Below are positions 47,580-58,226 of a DNA stretch of 64,000 bases, in pieces. Source of the DNA: Neurospora intermedia. Taxonomy: Eukaryota > Ascomycota > Sordariomycetes > Sordariales > Sordariaceae. The stretch spans positions 806,001 through 870,000 of the forward strand of contig BTPP01000010.1 of the NCBI GenBank assembly GCA_037102815.1, given 5' to 3'. The number at the start of each line of letters is the position of its first letter. Positions within the stretch are counted from its first letter, which is position 1. A program made the position numbers and the translations under genes. The notes below the pieces were generated by a model. The model saw only the letters and a list, made by a program, of their open reading frames with translations, was not told where the DNA came from and made no database searches.

Positions 47580-49862
47580 TCAACTTGTAGAGGTGGTTAA
47601 GCACGCTAACCGGCCTATAACTTCCTTGACGGCATTATCCAGCTCGGAAACGGTATGCAAAAGCATCGGAACTGCTAATAACACAACTGCCCCTGCATTC
47701 GACTGCCCTTCAAAGCTGAACCGGATAACCCTACAAGTCATACTGACTGCCTGCGCCTTTCTGCTCAAGCCATTGTTGATAGCGTCTCGAAGAGCTGCCC
47801 ATTCCTCCGTTGCTTCGAGTCTTGTAGTTACTACTGCCAGGTCATTCTCGTTGGTTTCCGTAAGAGCGTATTGACGGCATTCCTCCTTGAGCGCAGCAAT
47901 TTTTTGTGATAACTCCTCCACCAGTTTTACGGCTGTGCGGCTTCGGTTATCTAATTCCACAGCTATTTGCAGTTGACCTTCAATGGTGGAAATACGCTTC
48001 TGGTGACCGAGGCATTCCTGTTTTCGTCTGGTGACCTCCCCGCTGTAGCGGCGATGTTTTTCTTCGAGAATTTTGACCTGCACTTGGTAACGGTCGCATT
48101 CCTCCTTGAGCTTCGTACATTGGTCGATCGCTTGTGCTTTTGCGGCAGCAGTTTGAATCTGTTCCCTGCGGAGATGGTTATTTTGTTGTTGCAGTTCCCT
48201 CATTCGCATGGATGCTTGGTCCAGTTCGGCAGTACGATATTTTTTGGCGCTTGTTTCTATGCTCAACAGTCCTTTGAGAGTGCAGATCTCTTTTTCGATA
48301 GGTTTTCGCGCATCTTCAAGTTCGTTGATTCTTGCACCGGCATTCTGTAGTTTGGCGTTGACCACATTGACTTCCTCGGTCTTGATGGCCAGCTGTCTCT
48401 CAGTTGTTGCTAGCTGGTCCCGACTTCGTTCCCCTGAGATAATAGCTGCCTCTGATTGGCATTCAATGGTGGCAGCTTGGTTCTGGTATTCGAGGAATTT
48501 CTGTTCAAACTTAGCGGCCTGCTCCTTGTCGATCTGGCATTCCTTCTTGAGCTCAGAAATCTGGTCGGATGTATTCTTCTTGTCAGCAGTCATCTTTTCC
48601 CTCAGGCGGTTACACTCTTCCTCGATTTCTGCTTTTCGTTTTGTCACTTGCTCCAAGGTGAGGGTAACAGCCGCTTTGTCTGCGGCTTCCTCATCTAGCC
48701 GGGTTTCACAAGTTGATAACTGCTTCTCCAACGCTTTGTATCCTTCTTCAAGTTTTGTAACTCTCTTGGTGGCATATTTCTCTTTGACTTCGACCTCCAG
48801 AGCTTTCTTGGCCTGGGTGGCTAACTGTTCTTGAGCAGTGGCCAGCTGTTCTTTCAGCTTTTCGCGTTCTTCCTCGATTTTGGCAACCGTCCGAGTTGAG
48901 GAATCTCTCTGGGCATTGAGGGCTTCTTCGACTTTTGCGGCCGACTCGCTCTGTGTCGTAATTATCTGTTTCTTCAACCGACCGCACTCCTTTGACATCT
49001 CGCTGACTTTGTTGGTTGCGGCCTGTTGCTCATAATTGCGTTCGTTTTGGATGACAGTCAGCTGTTCCTTTAGCTGTTCACAGTCTTTTTCGAGCTCTTT
49101 GAGTTTGTTGGTGGCAGCCTCTCTGTTTGAGTCGGCAATGCGGGCTTCCTCAACTTTTGTGTTTAGTTCGTGTTTAGCGATGTCCAGTTGGCCCTCCAAC
49201 TTGTCGTGCTTTTCTTGCAGTGCCTTCGTCTTTTCAAGCTGCTCATGGTAGCAATCTTTCCATCTCTTACATTTGTTCAATGCATCATGGTGATCGTTCT
49301 CCGTTTGCTTGTTTTCTTCGCTCAAGAATTTGTACTCGGCCTCCAGCTTTGCAAACCTCTCCGTTGCGGCTTGTCGCTCCGTAGCCCAATTTTTCTCAAC
49401 TTCTACTAGCTGTCTCTTCAGATTGTAGCACTCCCGCTCCAGCTCATTGATTCTGTGAACTTCAGCTTGCTCCTTTTGAGGAGCGTGCATGTGGTCCTCT
49501 GACTGGTGTCGACGATTTATCGGCTTGAACCCCTCAATTCTGATTGCTGCACTTCCTTGCTGTTTGAGATGGCGCTCCTTTGCTTCTGCGGCTTCCTTTT
49601 TCTGACAAGTGGCTAGCCTTTTGTATTCATAAGCTCTAGTCGCACTCTTTGCCCACGAATCTTTCTGCCTATCGATGTACTGTGTCCTTTTAGAGAGTTC
49701 ACTCAATAACTCCTGAATCTTGGCTTCCAGTCGTTGGTTCTCTGCAATTAGGCAGGAGTAAGCTTGGCTTGTAGTCGGTTCTGCTTGAGGACGACCATGA
49801 TATGCTTCAAGCTTGCCGGGCTGCCTGTTCTCGGACGCTGATCCGTCGTTAATAGTAGACAT
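47580..49862 (-). CDS. Long coiled-coil protein of 760 aa, function unknown
   Basis: One exon, no intron needed. Residues about 35-700 are almost continuous coiled coil, with heptads of Leu, Ala and Glu/Lys. There are loosely repeated units of about 35-40 residues built on a LEKDCEQLKEQL or IEEEREKLKEQLATAQ pattern, most regular between residues 150 and 450. The final 60 residues are less charged and could be a small folded end. There is no motor, kinase or membrane domain, so this resembles tail or scaffold proteins and not myosin or kinesin. It is convergent with the 448-aa coiled-coil gene. Coiled coils match each other by composition, so any database hit to myosin or SMC proteins should be treated with caution. 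Confidence 0.8.
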   Translation of the reverse strand: MSTINDGSASENRQPGKLEAYHGRPQAEPTTSQAYSCLIAENQRLEAKIQELLSELSKRTQYIDRQKDSWAKSATRAYEYKRLATCQKKEAAEAKERHLKQQGSAAIRIEGFKPINRRHQSEDHMHAPQKEQAEVHRINELERECYNLKRQLVEVEKNWATERQAATERFAKLEAEYKFLSEENKQTENDHHDALNKCKRWKDCYHEQLEKTKALQEKHDKLEGQLDIAKHELNTKVEEARIADSNREAATNKLKELEKDCEQLKEQLTVIQNERNYEQQAATNKVSEMSKECGRLKKQIITTQSESAAKVEEALNAQRDSSTRTVAKIEEEREKLKEQLATAQEQLATQAKKALEVEVKEKYATKRVTKLEEGYKALEKQLSTCETRLDEEAADKAAVTLTLEQVTKRKAEIEEECNRLREKMTADKKNTSDQISELKKECQIDKEQAAKFEQKFLEYQNQAATIECQSEAAIISGERSRDQLATTERQLAIKTEEVNVVNAKLQNAGARINELEDARKPIEKEICTLKGLLSIETSAKKYRTAELDQASMRMRELQQQNNHLRREQIQTAAAKAQAIDQCTKLKEECDRYQVQVKILEEKHRRYSGEVTRRKQECLGHQKRISTIEGQLQIAVELDNRSRTAVKLVEELSQKIAALKEECRQYALTETNENDLAVVTTRLEATEEWAALRDAINNGLSRKAQAVSMTCRVIRFSFEGQSNAGAVVLLAVPMLLHTVSELDNAVKEVIGRLACLTTSTS

Positions 49863-52613
49863 AACCTCGCTGTTATGGGACTGCGTATTCGTTGGATAGC
49901 CTTTTCATCGACGTATTCGTTCTCTTTCCTATTGAGGCCCGTCTTGTTGAGGTATTGTAGCCCCTAACAACGGGTGAATCCTTGCGAGAGGTTTAAGGTA
50001 GCGCTTTACCGACTTGGTACGGGTTGTTATGCTTCCGCTTCTACTTCGAGGGTATACCGATGGAGTCGTCTGCTCTGACTCCTGAGAAGTGTATTTGTAA
50101 TCCACTGTTGGCGATGGTGACTGGTGATAGTGCTTCTTGGTAGAGGTGAGGCACCAGTTCTGTTTACATCGAGAAGCTTGTAGGTAGGACTAGGTCCCAC
50201 AGTTTGGGTAGAGATTCTGGCTGTGGTTTGCAATAAAAAAGTGAAGAAGTTAGCAACTGGAGCCATGAGAAAGGGATTACTCAGCTGGGTTATTGGAAGT
50301 GTCAAATACCATACCTTATTGGAGCTATAAAGGTAGTCAATCTGCAAGACTGGTCGAGTTATGGGATCTGTCGGCTAAACGAAGAAAATGGAGAAATTAT
50401 TGATACAAAGGGATGACCGGTACACTGCAGAACATCCTGCGCATTGTCGAAATTGAAGGAAAATTGCTTGCTAGGTGGAAGAACAAGCTAACAGAAACAC
50501 TGTGGTGGAAAGTCACAGGTTCCCAGAATGAACAAGCGTCACATGAGATTGATGAGAAGTATAGGGAAGGTTCGAGAGACGTCACTCGCCTTGCATGCCA
50601 GGGGCTATTTGATTCCAGATAAGTAGTACATGACTGCGTACCTGTGGAAGAAGACGAGAAGAAAGAGCGTTTTCTTGCTCCTGGCGTCAGGCATCTTTGG
50701 CGGCAGGCACTTCTCCGTGCGACTCTACCTCTTCTTGCCCTTTCAAGGAATTCTGGGTGTGGAAATCGATTGAAGGTCTAACTTGAAGTTTTGGATAATG
50801 CCTGTCGACTCCCAACTTTTAGAATTAAGTTCCATTGTCGCTACTTCGCGAGAGGTACTGAGGGAGGAGATGATGAAAAGAAGGAACGAAGGGTGAAAAA
50901 GAGCGGCGGGAAAAGCTTCTTTATAGCTGCAAAAATTCAGTTACTTCTAACACACACATCACCAAAAGGCTCAGCCACTTACAATAAATTCTTGAAGAAT
51001 GTACCTCCAGACTGAAAATTCGAGAGCTGAGATCGGGCATGTTTGAAACCAACAATGAAGGAATGACGGCTAGATTGATCGGGTAGAAGAAGAGAAGACC
51101 CGGGAGGAATGCCGACTTTCCAGCTAGATAGAGGTACACTTACCTAGAGAAGAGCGAGTCTGGGGTAGGGAACAATTTCAAGATGACGAGAGAGTTGAAG
51201 CAACATACCTGAACTGGGAAATAGTCCACCCAGATCTACTTGGCGTCTGGCCTCATACGCCATCGACCTCTCGACTCCGACTCCTGCTTCTACCGCGAAG
51301 TACACACATACCACGACTGCAACCAGCCGCCTCGAGGTACCAAATTGAAACCCCGCTAGGATGATGAGATAATGGTTTGGTTGGGAACACAAGGACGAGC
51401 ATTCAGCCCGCTAAGCAGAACGACAGTTGCACTAAGGACTTGATTGGTGACAAGAACATGAAGCAAATGGAGGCAGAGCCGTCTCAGATCCGCCGGACAC
51501 AAAGGCTTCTTTCTTTTGCGAAGCTGAGGGATAACATGTAGCAGGCACTCATTATTTGTCGTCTGGTTTGGTCATCTGGTACTGCCTCAGACCTTGGTTG
51601 CAGATGGAGCCACCCACCTATAGGGGGAAGAGATGCAACCGCGAACCTGAGATAAGTTGCAATAATTTGATCTTGTCTTCAAGACAGTAGAAGTTCGTCA
51701 GGCAACATAATACCTGTGTCCTTAATGAGTGGAAGTTGACATATTGCTGAAGACGATGTCCATACCGAGGATGTCCAGAAGGTGTCAAATCTGATGTGGC
51801 CAACGGGTATAAGAAGGATAAATCAGGCCGGTACCTTACAACAATCCCACACACAGGCAGCGTGTTGCGAGTCGTAATACGCTGTAAACGGGTAGGAAGT
51901 TCTCAAGCGCGAGTACTTGTCAACCCCCATACATCTGATTGTCTTCCTTCCGCTGTCACTCCCGTCGTCATTGCTTTACAGCTGGCAGAAAGCCCTACCC
52001 CAGCCACAGCTCTGGGTTTACCCAGAAACCTCGACCACAAGCAAGAAGTACCTTCCTTCACTTTCTTCCCCTCCTTCATCCACCAAGAAGCAACACCTCT
52101 CACCCCATCGTCGCCTTTTCTTGGTCTTCGCTTCTTGATCATCAGAACAACCAGCTTTGTTACAGTTCTCCCTTTCAGTACGACCTTCCTCCAAGGTCAT
52201 CAGAGAAAACTGAAGCGATTTGCAACCGCGTCTTTGGTTCGTACCCCTCATCAAGGGCCCGGATTTCCTGCCCCTATTGTGGGCTGGCTCAACAATTCCC
52301 TTCGCCTTTGAGGGGCGCGGCGTCATCGAAGATTTCAAGGTATGAAGACGTCAACATCCAACAGACTTTCTGTTTATGAAGTTCACAACACTCACAAAGC
52401 TGCTCTCATTCGGGCCAGCTCAGACTCAACTTCAGAAGGAGCGCCATCGAAGATTTCAAGGTATGAAGAAGTTGACAATCATCACACCTTCTGTTCATGA
52501 AGTTCCTAACACTCCCTTCACAAAAGCGCTCTCATCGGGCGCGCCTGCAGCTCAAGCTCAACTCCAGGACACCGGAACTTCCCTTAGTCGTGACAAAGAA
52601 GACACAGGCCAAG
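49863..52613. other. Long intergenic region with a partial tandem duplication at its right end
   Basis: About 2.7 kb with no supported gene. The left part is the promoter of the coiled-coil gene (minus strand). From about 51,900 the sequence becomes C+T-rich and probably forms a long, possibly spliced, leader of the gene at 52,614. A duplication of about 120 bp lies at 52,324-52,565. No tRNA or transposon was seen. Confidence 0.4.
52324..52565 (+). repeat. Two diverged tandem copies of about 121 bp
   Basis: A 25-nt block that includes GATTTCAAGGTATGAAGA occurs at 52,324 and again at 52,445. Similarity continues at lower level through CTTCTGTT(T/C)ATGAAGTTC, AACACTC...AAAGC and TCTCAT. Each copy carries an AAG|GTATGA sequence that looks like a splice donor. 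Confidence 0.75.
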
Positions 52614-53658
52614 ATGGAGGTCAAGAAGGATGGCGTTTTCGTGTGCGTGACTACCTCGAGCCAGCAGATTCGCGAACACTTGCGTGACATCGCCAATATC
52701 AAGCTTAAGAGAACGCAAGAGAAAACTGAGGAGGTACTGAGGGAGAAGGGCATCTACGATGGGCCCGAGAAAATGGTGGAGGATGTGTACAAGGAGATCA
52801 TCGGTGGCAGTAGCAACTACCCCATTTACCAGCAAGCTGAGCTACTCGTTGAAGCCGGCCGCATCGGCGTTTGGGAGGCGCAAAGTAAGTCCGACCTGAT
52901 ATCAAATTGAGGCAAGCGCTTCACAGAAGTCCCTTCAGTTATGCCTGACTATTCTTGACTTTATAGAGGCCAACCCTCAGTACATTTCCAAGGGAGCCGC
53001 CACGCTCTGGCCCCACTGGGGTAACGTATCTCCGTATCTGCGCTTCATCGAACTCCGAGAGCGCTTGGCCAAGGAGGGCTCCCGGCCTATCAACCATACC
53101 CAACTCCTGGATATCGAGAAGCTCTCGACAAACCAACTGTCGAACCTCCACGAGGGATGTAAGCGGTGGATGAAGTCTTACAAGGAGAATGGCGAGAGTC
53201 ACAGTTTGGAGATGAAGCGGCTATTTGACCGTGCCAAAGAGCTAGCGAAGGAAGCTCACGATATGCGCACCACCATCAGGTACTTTTCATGCATGAAACT
53301 GGATTTCATGGTTGACAAACACTTTATGATGGAGATCGTGGTCACGCACTTCCGTTCCTTCAAGGAGAAGGTGGCCACAATGGAGTGGTGCCTGGAACGT
53401 TGCGAGGTTGAGGAACGCGTGCGGGCGCATGGAGAGCAGAAGAAGAAGAATAACCCTGAGTGTACGCAAGAACTTGAGGATTTCATGGTGCAGTTGAAGT
53501 GGACGGGTGAGGATATATACTTGGAGGAGTTCTCGGACGAAAAGGTCTCGGGAAAGAAGTTGACGGATGAGTTGCCCTGGAGTGGCGCATTGGGGGCGTG
53601 GATGGAGGAGGGGGCTAGTCATGTGTTTGACGACGGAGAAGGAGGAGGACGATGGTGA
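52614..53658 (+). CDS. Unknown 320-aa helical protein, two exons
   Basis: Exons 52,614-52,884 and 52,967-53,658. The 82-nt intron (GTAAGT, TGCCTGAC branch region, TATAG) splits a Lys codon. ATG 52,614 lies in an ideal context (GCCAAGATGGA); in-frame ATGs upstream, including 52,497, fall in the duplicated leader. The protein is mostly alpha-helical and charged, with a compact part (residues about 50-110: EKMVEDVYKEIIGG...YPIYQQAELLVEAGRIGVWEA) and a central region with conserved-looking Trp and Tyr (ATLWPHWGNVSPYLRFIEL). The C-terminal 100 residues are Glu/Lys-rich. I recognise no family. Just after the stop, another frame continues as a highly charged stretch (see findings), so the C-terminus may be shortened. 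Confidence 0.7.
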
Positions 53659-54029
53659 AAAGGAGGAGGGGACTATGCAGTAGGAGTCCGCTGCCAGCAC
53701 CGAGGCTCCTAAGAAAGAGGTTCAGGAAAAGACTGAGCGCAGTGAAGAAGCTTCACCTCATGAGAATTCCGGGTCTCACAAGAGGGAAGAATGGGTTAGC
53801 GTACTGTTGACAACCGGCTTATCGTCGACGTCAACACGCTTTTGCGGCATGATTGTTGTTAGATACCTTAACAACGCTGCATCACCGAGATATCCAAGGA
53901 AACAGAAACAAAGAACGAGATAGGGAAGAGAAGTAATGAAGGATAGAGAATAATGGCTAACAAGATTCGCTGTGTCTAATCGTGGAGTGTCCTGTAAGGT
54001 AAGAAGTGCCGTAGTCGTCTTTATGACAT
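53659..54029. other. 3' region between convergent genes
   Basis: About 370 bp. The first 135 bp read in another frame as an acidic and basic tail interrupted by one TAG. The rest is A+T-richer and likely 3' UTR of both genes. Confidence 0.45.
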
Positions 54030-55052
54030 TCACTGGGTCTCCTTTTCCTTCGCTTTTGAGAGTAACTCTTTGCAAGAATCCATCGCCTTCTGAGCATACT
54101 TGTTCAAGTCCTGGCCAAACTTCTCCTCAAACTTCCCGTCAAACACTTCCACGCTGAACCATCCCTTGAAGCCCGTGTCTAGCACTGCTTTGGCAAACTG
54201 CTCAATGGGGAGGTAACCACCGTCGTAGGGAAGCGGACGATAGTCGTGACTCCAACGTCCTCTCGGCCGCAGCCCCGACTCCGGATCGGGCTTGTCATCC
54301 AACGGTGGCTGGACCTTGTACGCATCGCTGATCTGGAAGAAGAAGATCTTTTCGGCCGGCACTGTTTCCGCCAACTCCTTTAAGCTAGCTCTGTATCTGA
54401 CAGACAGCTCCATCTCCGTGATGGCCGGCGTCTCGATCCTGCCAGACTCAGTTGTAGGGTCTCCCCACTCCCCTCCAGCGGACTGGAACGTATCAAGGCA
54501 CAGTCCGACGTTGGGCCTGTCCACCTTCTGTACGATGTTCCAAACATCCGACCATTTTGGGGCGTGCGTGGACCAGCACCAGTTCTCGTACCCAAGCTTG
54601 AACCCCTTCTCGGCCAGCATGTCCGCCAACTCTCGAAGATCGGCTGCCACCCGCTCGGGATCGGTGGCGATGCCCTCAGAATCGGACGAGCCAACCTGGA
54701 GCATGTCCGTCCCCACCGCTTCCATGATTCTTATCCATCCTCTTGCACGCGCAAAGGCGTCCTCACGCTTCTTGCTGCCCTCGGGCCATCCTTCGAAGTT
54801 GGAGAAGGGTTGTAGAACGAAGATCTTGAGGTTGTGGCGCTCGACGAGGGTTCGAACTGCTTGCCCGGCTTCGCAGAGGGTGTCGTAGTCGTCTTCGGCA
54901 ATGTCGCGCCCGAAGTGCAGGTTGGCGTATGACTGGAGGTCGGGGAAGGAGAGCTCGATGCCGTCGAAGCCGGCGTGACGGATGGCTTCGATCTTTTGGT
55001 GGAGCGTGTGTTTGGGAAGGCCGATGGAGCAGGAGGCGAGAGCGAACGGCAT
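54030..55052 (-). CDS. 3-dehydroshikimate dehydratase-like TIM-barrel protein
   Basis: Single exon, 340 aa from the ATG at 55,052 (A at -3). Xylose-isomerase-like TIM barrel of the fungal dehydroshikimate dehydratase type (QA-4/QutC family), which converts 3-dehydroshikimate to protocatechuate in quinate catabolism. Visible: HAGFDGIELSFPDL at 26-39, IFVLQPFSNFEGW at 77-89, LGYENWCWST with Glu156, RPNVGLCLDTFQSAGGEWGDPT with Asp187, FFFQISDAY with Gln240, and GWFSVEVFDG with Glu302. These four are the expected metal ligands; the Glu156-Asp187 spacing fits the family. It is shorter at the C-terminus than the Neurospora enzyme. It is divergent from a 6PGDH-like gene and no other quinate-cluster gene is nearby, so a related sugar-acid role is possible. 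Confidence 0.8.
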   Translation of the reverse strand: MPFALASCSIGLPKHTLHQKIEAIRHAGFDGIELSFPDLQSYANLHFGRDIAEDDYDTLCEAGQAVRTLVERHNLKIFVLQPFSNFEGWPEGSKKREDAFARARGWIRIMEAVGTDMLQVGSSDSEGIATDPERVAADLRELADMLAEKGFKLGYENWCWSTHAPKWSDVWNIVQKVDRPNVGLCLDTFQSAGGEWGDPTTESGRIETPAITEMELSVRYRASLKELAETVPAEKIFFFQISDAYKVQPPLDDKPDPESGLRPRGRWSHDYRPLPYDGGYLPIEQFAKAVLDTGFKGWFSVEVFDGKFEEKFGQDLNKYAQKAMDSCKELLSKAKEKETQ

Positions 55053-55505
55053 AGTGCTTGCGGTATGGACACTTTGGGATCGAAAATGACGCAGAGATTG
55101 ATAATCAAAGTATTGTGGGAATTTATGTGATTTGTTGTTTGGGGGTGGTTGTTCAGGTGTTGTTTCTGTTGTTTTGACGGCTCGGTGGGCACCTTGCTGG
55201 CTGTCGATGATGTCAACGATTGTCACCCCAGGCGGTTCGTCCCACATTATATCAGGTTGTCGATGCCCCACAACACCGACAACAACCGCTTCTCCCAACA
55301 GAGACGCAACTACAAAACGGAGGGTTCTCACTTGAAACGAAGCCCGTTTGCATTAATGACATTAACAGATAAAACAAGAGCCGTATAGTCTTTCATCCAA
55401 CAACTTTACCGACACAATTCCAGGTTCTGTTGAAGGCATTTGCGACAGCACCAATCGTCCCTGAAACCCCACGCGAGACCCTAACCCCGGCAACATTGGC
55501 CCAAA
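55053..55505. promoter_or_regulatory. Shared 453-bp promoter of the divergent enzyme pair
   Basis: The only sequence between the ATGs of the dehydratase-like and dehydrogenase-like genes. It is therefore likely to hold control elements for both. Features such as GGTTCGTCCCAC and CCCCAGGCGG (about 55,225-55,245) are visible, but I cannot assign a known activator site with confidence. Confidence 0.45.
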
Positions 55506-57084
55506 ATGGACGTTGAAAAAGTACGGATGCTCCCGAGACACTCGACAGATACGGCTTAGCTGATGATCATGGCGTTTTCAGATTGGAATGATTGGAACCG
55601 GCAGCATGGGCGGCATGATGTCTCTTCTGTTCGCCGAGTACGGCATCCACACGCACTACTACGACCCCTCCAAGAAGAACATCGAAGCCCTCCAATCCCA
55701 CGCCAAGGAAAGCAAGCACGAAGACAAGATCACCTACCACGATGACCACAAGTCTTTGTGCGAGGCTCTAGAGGACGATGATAAGCCCAAGGTCTTCATG
55801 TTCAGCATCCCCCATGGCGGCCCTGCCGACGACAGCATCGATGCCCTCGAACCCTACCTCAAGCCAGGCGACATCATTATGGACGCCTCCAACGAGCACT
55901 GGAAGGCGACCGAGAGACGACAGGCCCGCCTTGAGCCAAAGGGAATCCATTACATTGGAATGGGCGTCTCAGGGGGCTACCAATCCGCTCGCCATGGTCC
56001 TTCCATCTCCCCTGGTGGCAGCAAGGAGGCCCTCGACAAGGTGTTCCCCTTCCTCCAGAAAATCGCGTCCAAAGACAAAAAGGGACAACCATGCGTGGCT
56101 AAGCTTGGACCTGGCGGATGCGGACACTACGTCAAGATGATCCATAACGGCATTGAGCACGGAATGATGACTGCCCTCTGTGAAGCTTGGGCCATCATGA
56201 ACATCGGCTTGGGCATGGACTACGAAGAGATCGGCACCGTGTTCGAGAAGTGGAACGGTGACAAGGAAAGGCCATTGAGGGACAACTTCTTGATTGACAT
56301 TGGTGCCGATATCTGTCGGACCAAGGATGAGAAGGGCAACTATGTGCTGGCCAACGTGCGTGACAAGGTCGTTCAGGATGTAGACAACTCCGAGGGGACG
56401 GGAACGTGGTCGGTCCAGGAGGGTACCAGACTCCATGTGCCAGATCCAACCATTGCCGTTTCGCACCTTTTCCGGTTAGCTTCAGCAGATGCAGCGAGGA
56501 GACTGACAGTCAGCAAGGCGTTGAATGGAAAGGGGGTGAAGCCAGCTCGAATCGAGGGTGTCGATAAGGACAAGTTTCTGGAAGACTTGTACAACGCCGT
56601 CTATGCCTCCTTCCTCATGTGCTTCATCCAGGGCCTGCACGTCCTTTCCAAGGCAAACGAGGAAAACGACTGGAAGCTCGACTTTGCTGATGTACTGCAG
56701 CTCTGGCGCAATGGATGCATCATTCAAAGCGACGGAATTGCCGATTTGCTCGAGACTGTGTATCGCTCGAGGGAGCACGACAATGATGATCTCCTGGGAC
56801 ACCAAACGATTGCTGGCGAGCTCGCAAAGACGTACCCGTCGCTCAAGAGGGTTGTACTGAAGGCTATCGAGTTTGATCTACATGCTGGAGCGCTGGGTAC
56901 CAGTCTCGAATACTACAAGTACTCGGGTTCGACTGAACTACCCACCCAATTCCAGGAGGCCGAGTTGGACTACTTCGGGGCTCATATGTTTGACCTAAAA
57001 ACTGCTGAGCCGGGTAAGCCGGTGACGGGTAAACACCACTTTGAGTGGAAGCCCGCAAGAGGTATCCTGGAGACGAACGACTAA
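55506..57084 (+). CDS. 6-phosphogluconate dehydrogenase-like oxidoreductase with altered substrate site
   Basis: Exon 1 is only 15 nt (55,506-55,520, MDVEK). A 61-nt intron is followed by exon 2, 55,582-57,084; 505 aa. Without exon 1 the Rossmann fold would lack its first strand. Family features: nucleotide-binding IGMIGTGSMGG at 6-16; GMGVSGGYQSARHGPSISPGG, the 6PGDH substrate signature; YVKMIHNGIEHGMM with catalytic Lys190 and Glu197; LWRNGCIIQS; and DYFGAHMFD near the end. However, several residues that bind the 6-phosphate in classical 6PGDH differ: NGIEY to NGIEH, GTGKWT to GTGTWS, and QRDYFGAH to AELDYFGAH (the Arg is Leu467). DASNEHW also replaces the usual DGGN motif. This suggests a non-phosphorylated or different substrate and not the pentose-phosphate enzyme. 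Confidence 0.85.
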
Positions 57085-58226
57085 ACAATTTCTGCATTTC
57101 TGACTGGATTTCCGGAGAACGAGATACGACAATAGTTATTTTGTGTGTTCAAGATGCTAGTACCTACCTCTACCTAGACAATGGCCTTCAATACAAGGGA
57201 ACTAACATCAACGGATTGGACTATCTTCCTTCCACCCCTTTACGCATTCTTGCCCACGCATAAGCGGCTCATCCGTCGCAATTCCCAAGAATGCTTCCTC
57301 AACGTAGACAGGGCCATCCCTTGGCAAGATTTAGATTGCAAACCACCATTTACTGACCATCGCCCAGGTTGTGGATGCAGCACAGTGAAAGGCCGTTTGA
57401 CGGCAAACATGGACACCTATTGGTCGCCTTCATGAAACATTGTGCCGCCGAGGAGGGATGTTGATGAAACATGTGGAGTTTTCGACCTAACTGCGGTCCC
57501 GTGGTTCCGATCACCGCCCAGGCCCTAGTGTAGAGGTCGACGAGGAGGGCCACGTTCCGAAACCCATGATAGATGCCAAGAAGGTGACACTGGTCACCAA
57601 AACAATTCGGCGCTAAGCTCAAGAACGTTCTTAGCTCTTCGAGCTTGTTATCGGGTTGTGGGGTGCATGGAAGCTGTTCGCATGGCCCTTAATTACCCCC
57701 CTGAATGCCCATTGGTCCGCATATCCACGACTTAGAACCGCTTTGGGAATGGCGGAGCTCGATGTCCGTAACGGGAACCGGAACCACTTCCACTGAACAT
57801 GACTGGATTTGACAAGAACACCAAGTCTTTGCTCGCCGAGGTCCAAGTACGGCTTTCAGGCACCGTGAATCCGGTTACCGGGCCGCGGTTTGTCGCGCCA
57901 TGCAACGTTGGTGCCAAATTCTGGGATGGTGTCGCCGTCGAGGTGGGGGCTTCCCATCCTCCAATATCACAGATGATCAGGTTTGGGATCGATGTGTTCG
58001 AGTTCGGATGGTAGATGGTGTGTTCAAGGACGGATCATGGTCTTGTGGTCAAGTGGTATATATCTACCCGGGACGCACTCTACCAGCTCTTGTCCCCTTT
58101 ACCTCTACATCCCTCAAGCCTTCAGCCCCAAGACACCAGACTTCGGATCTTCCTGCTAGCACGGTCAAATCGCAGCTTCAACAACCCCTTCTCTATTCGA
58201 CAGTCACTTTACACCAATAGCCCATC
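57085..58226. promoter_or_regulatory. Intergenic region and AA9 promoter
   Basis: About 1.1 kb. No gene is supported. A TATA-like GTATATATC at about 58,054-58,062, roughly 165 bp before the ATG, and a C+T/CAAC-rich leader (CTTCAACAACCCC) suggest the core promoter of the LPMO gene. Cellulase-type regulator sites could be present but cannot be separated from chance here. Confidence 0.45.

Noticed and set aside
48208-48834. 208-codon plus-strand stretch, Ser/Leu/Phe-rich.
   Set aside because: Antisense of the 760-aa coiled-coil protein; Glu/Lys codons read as Phe/Leu/Ser on the other strand.
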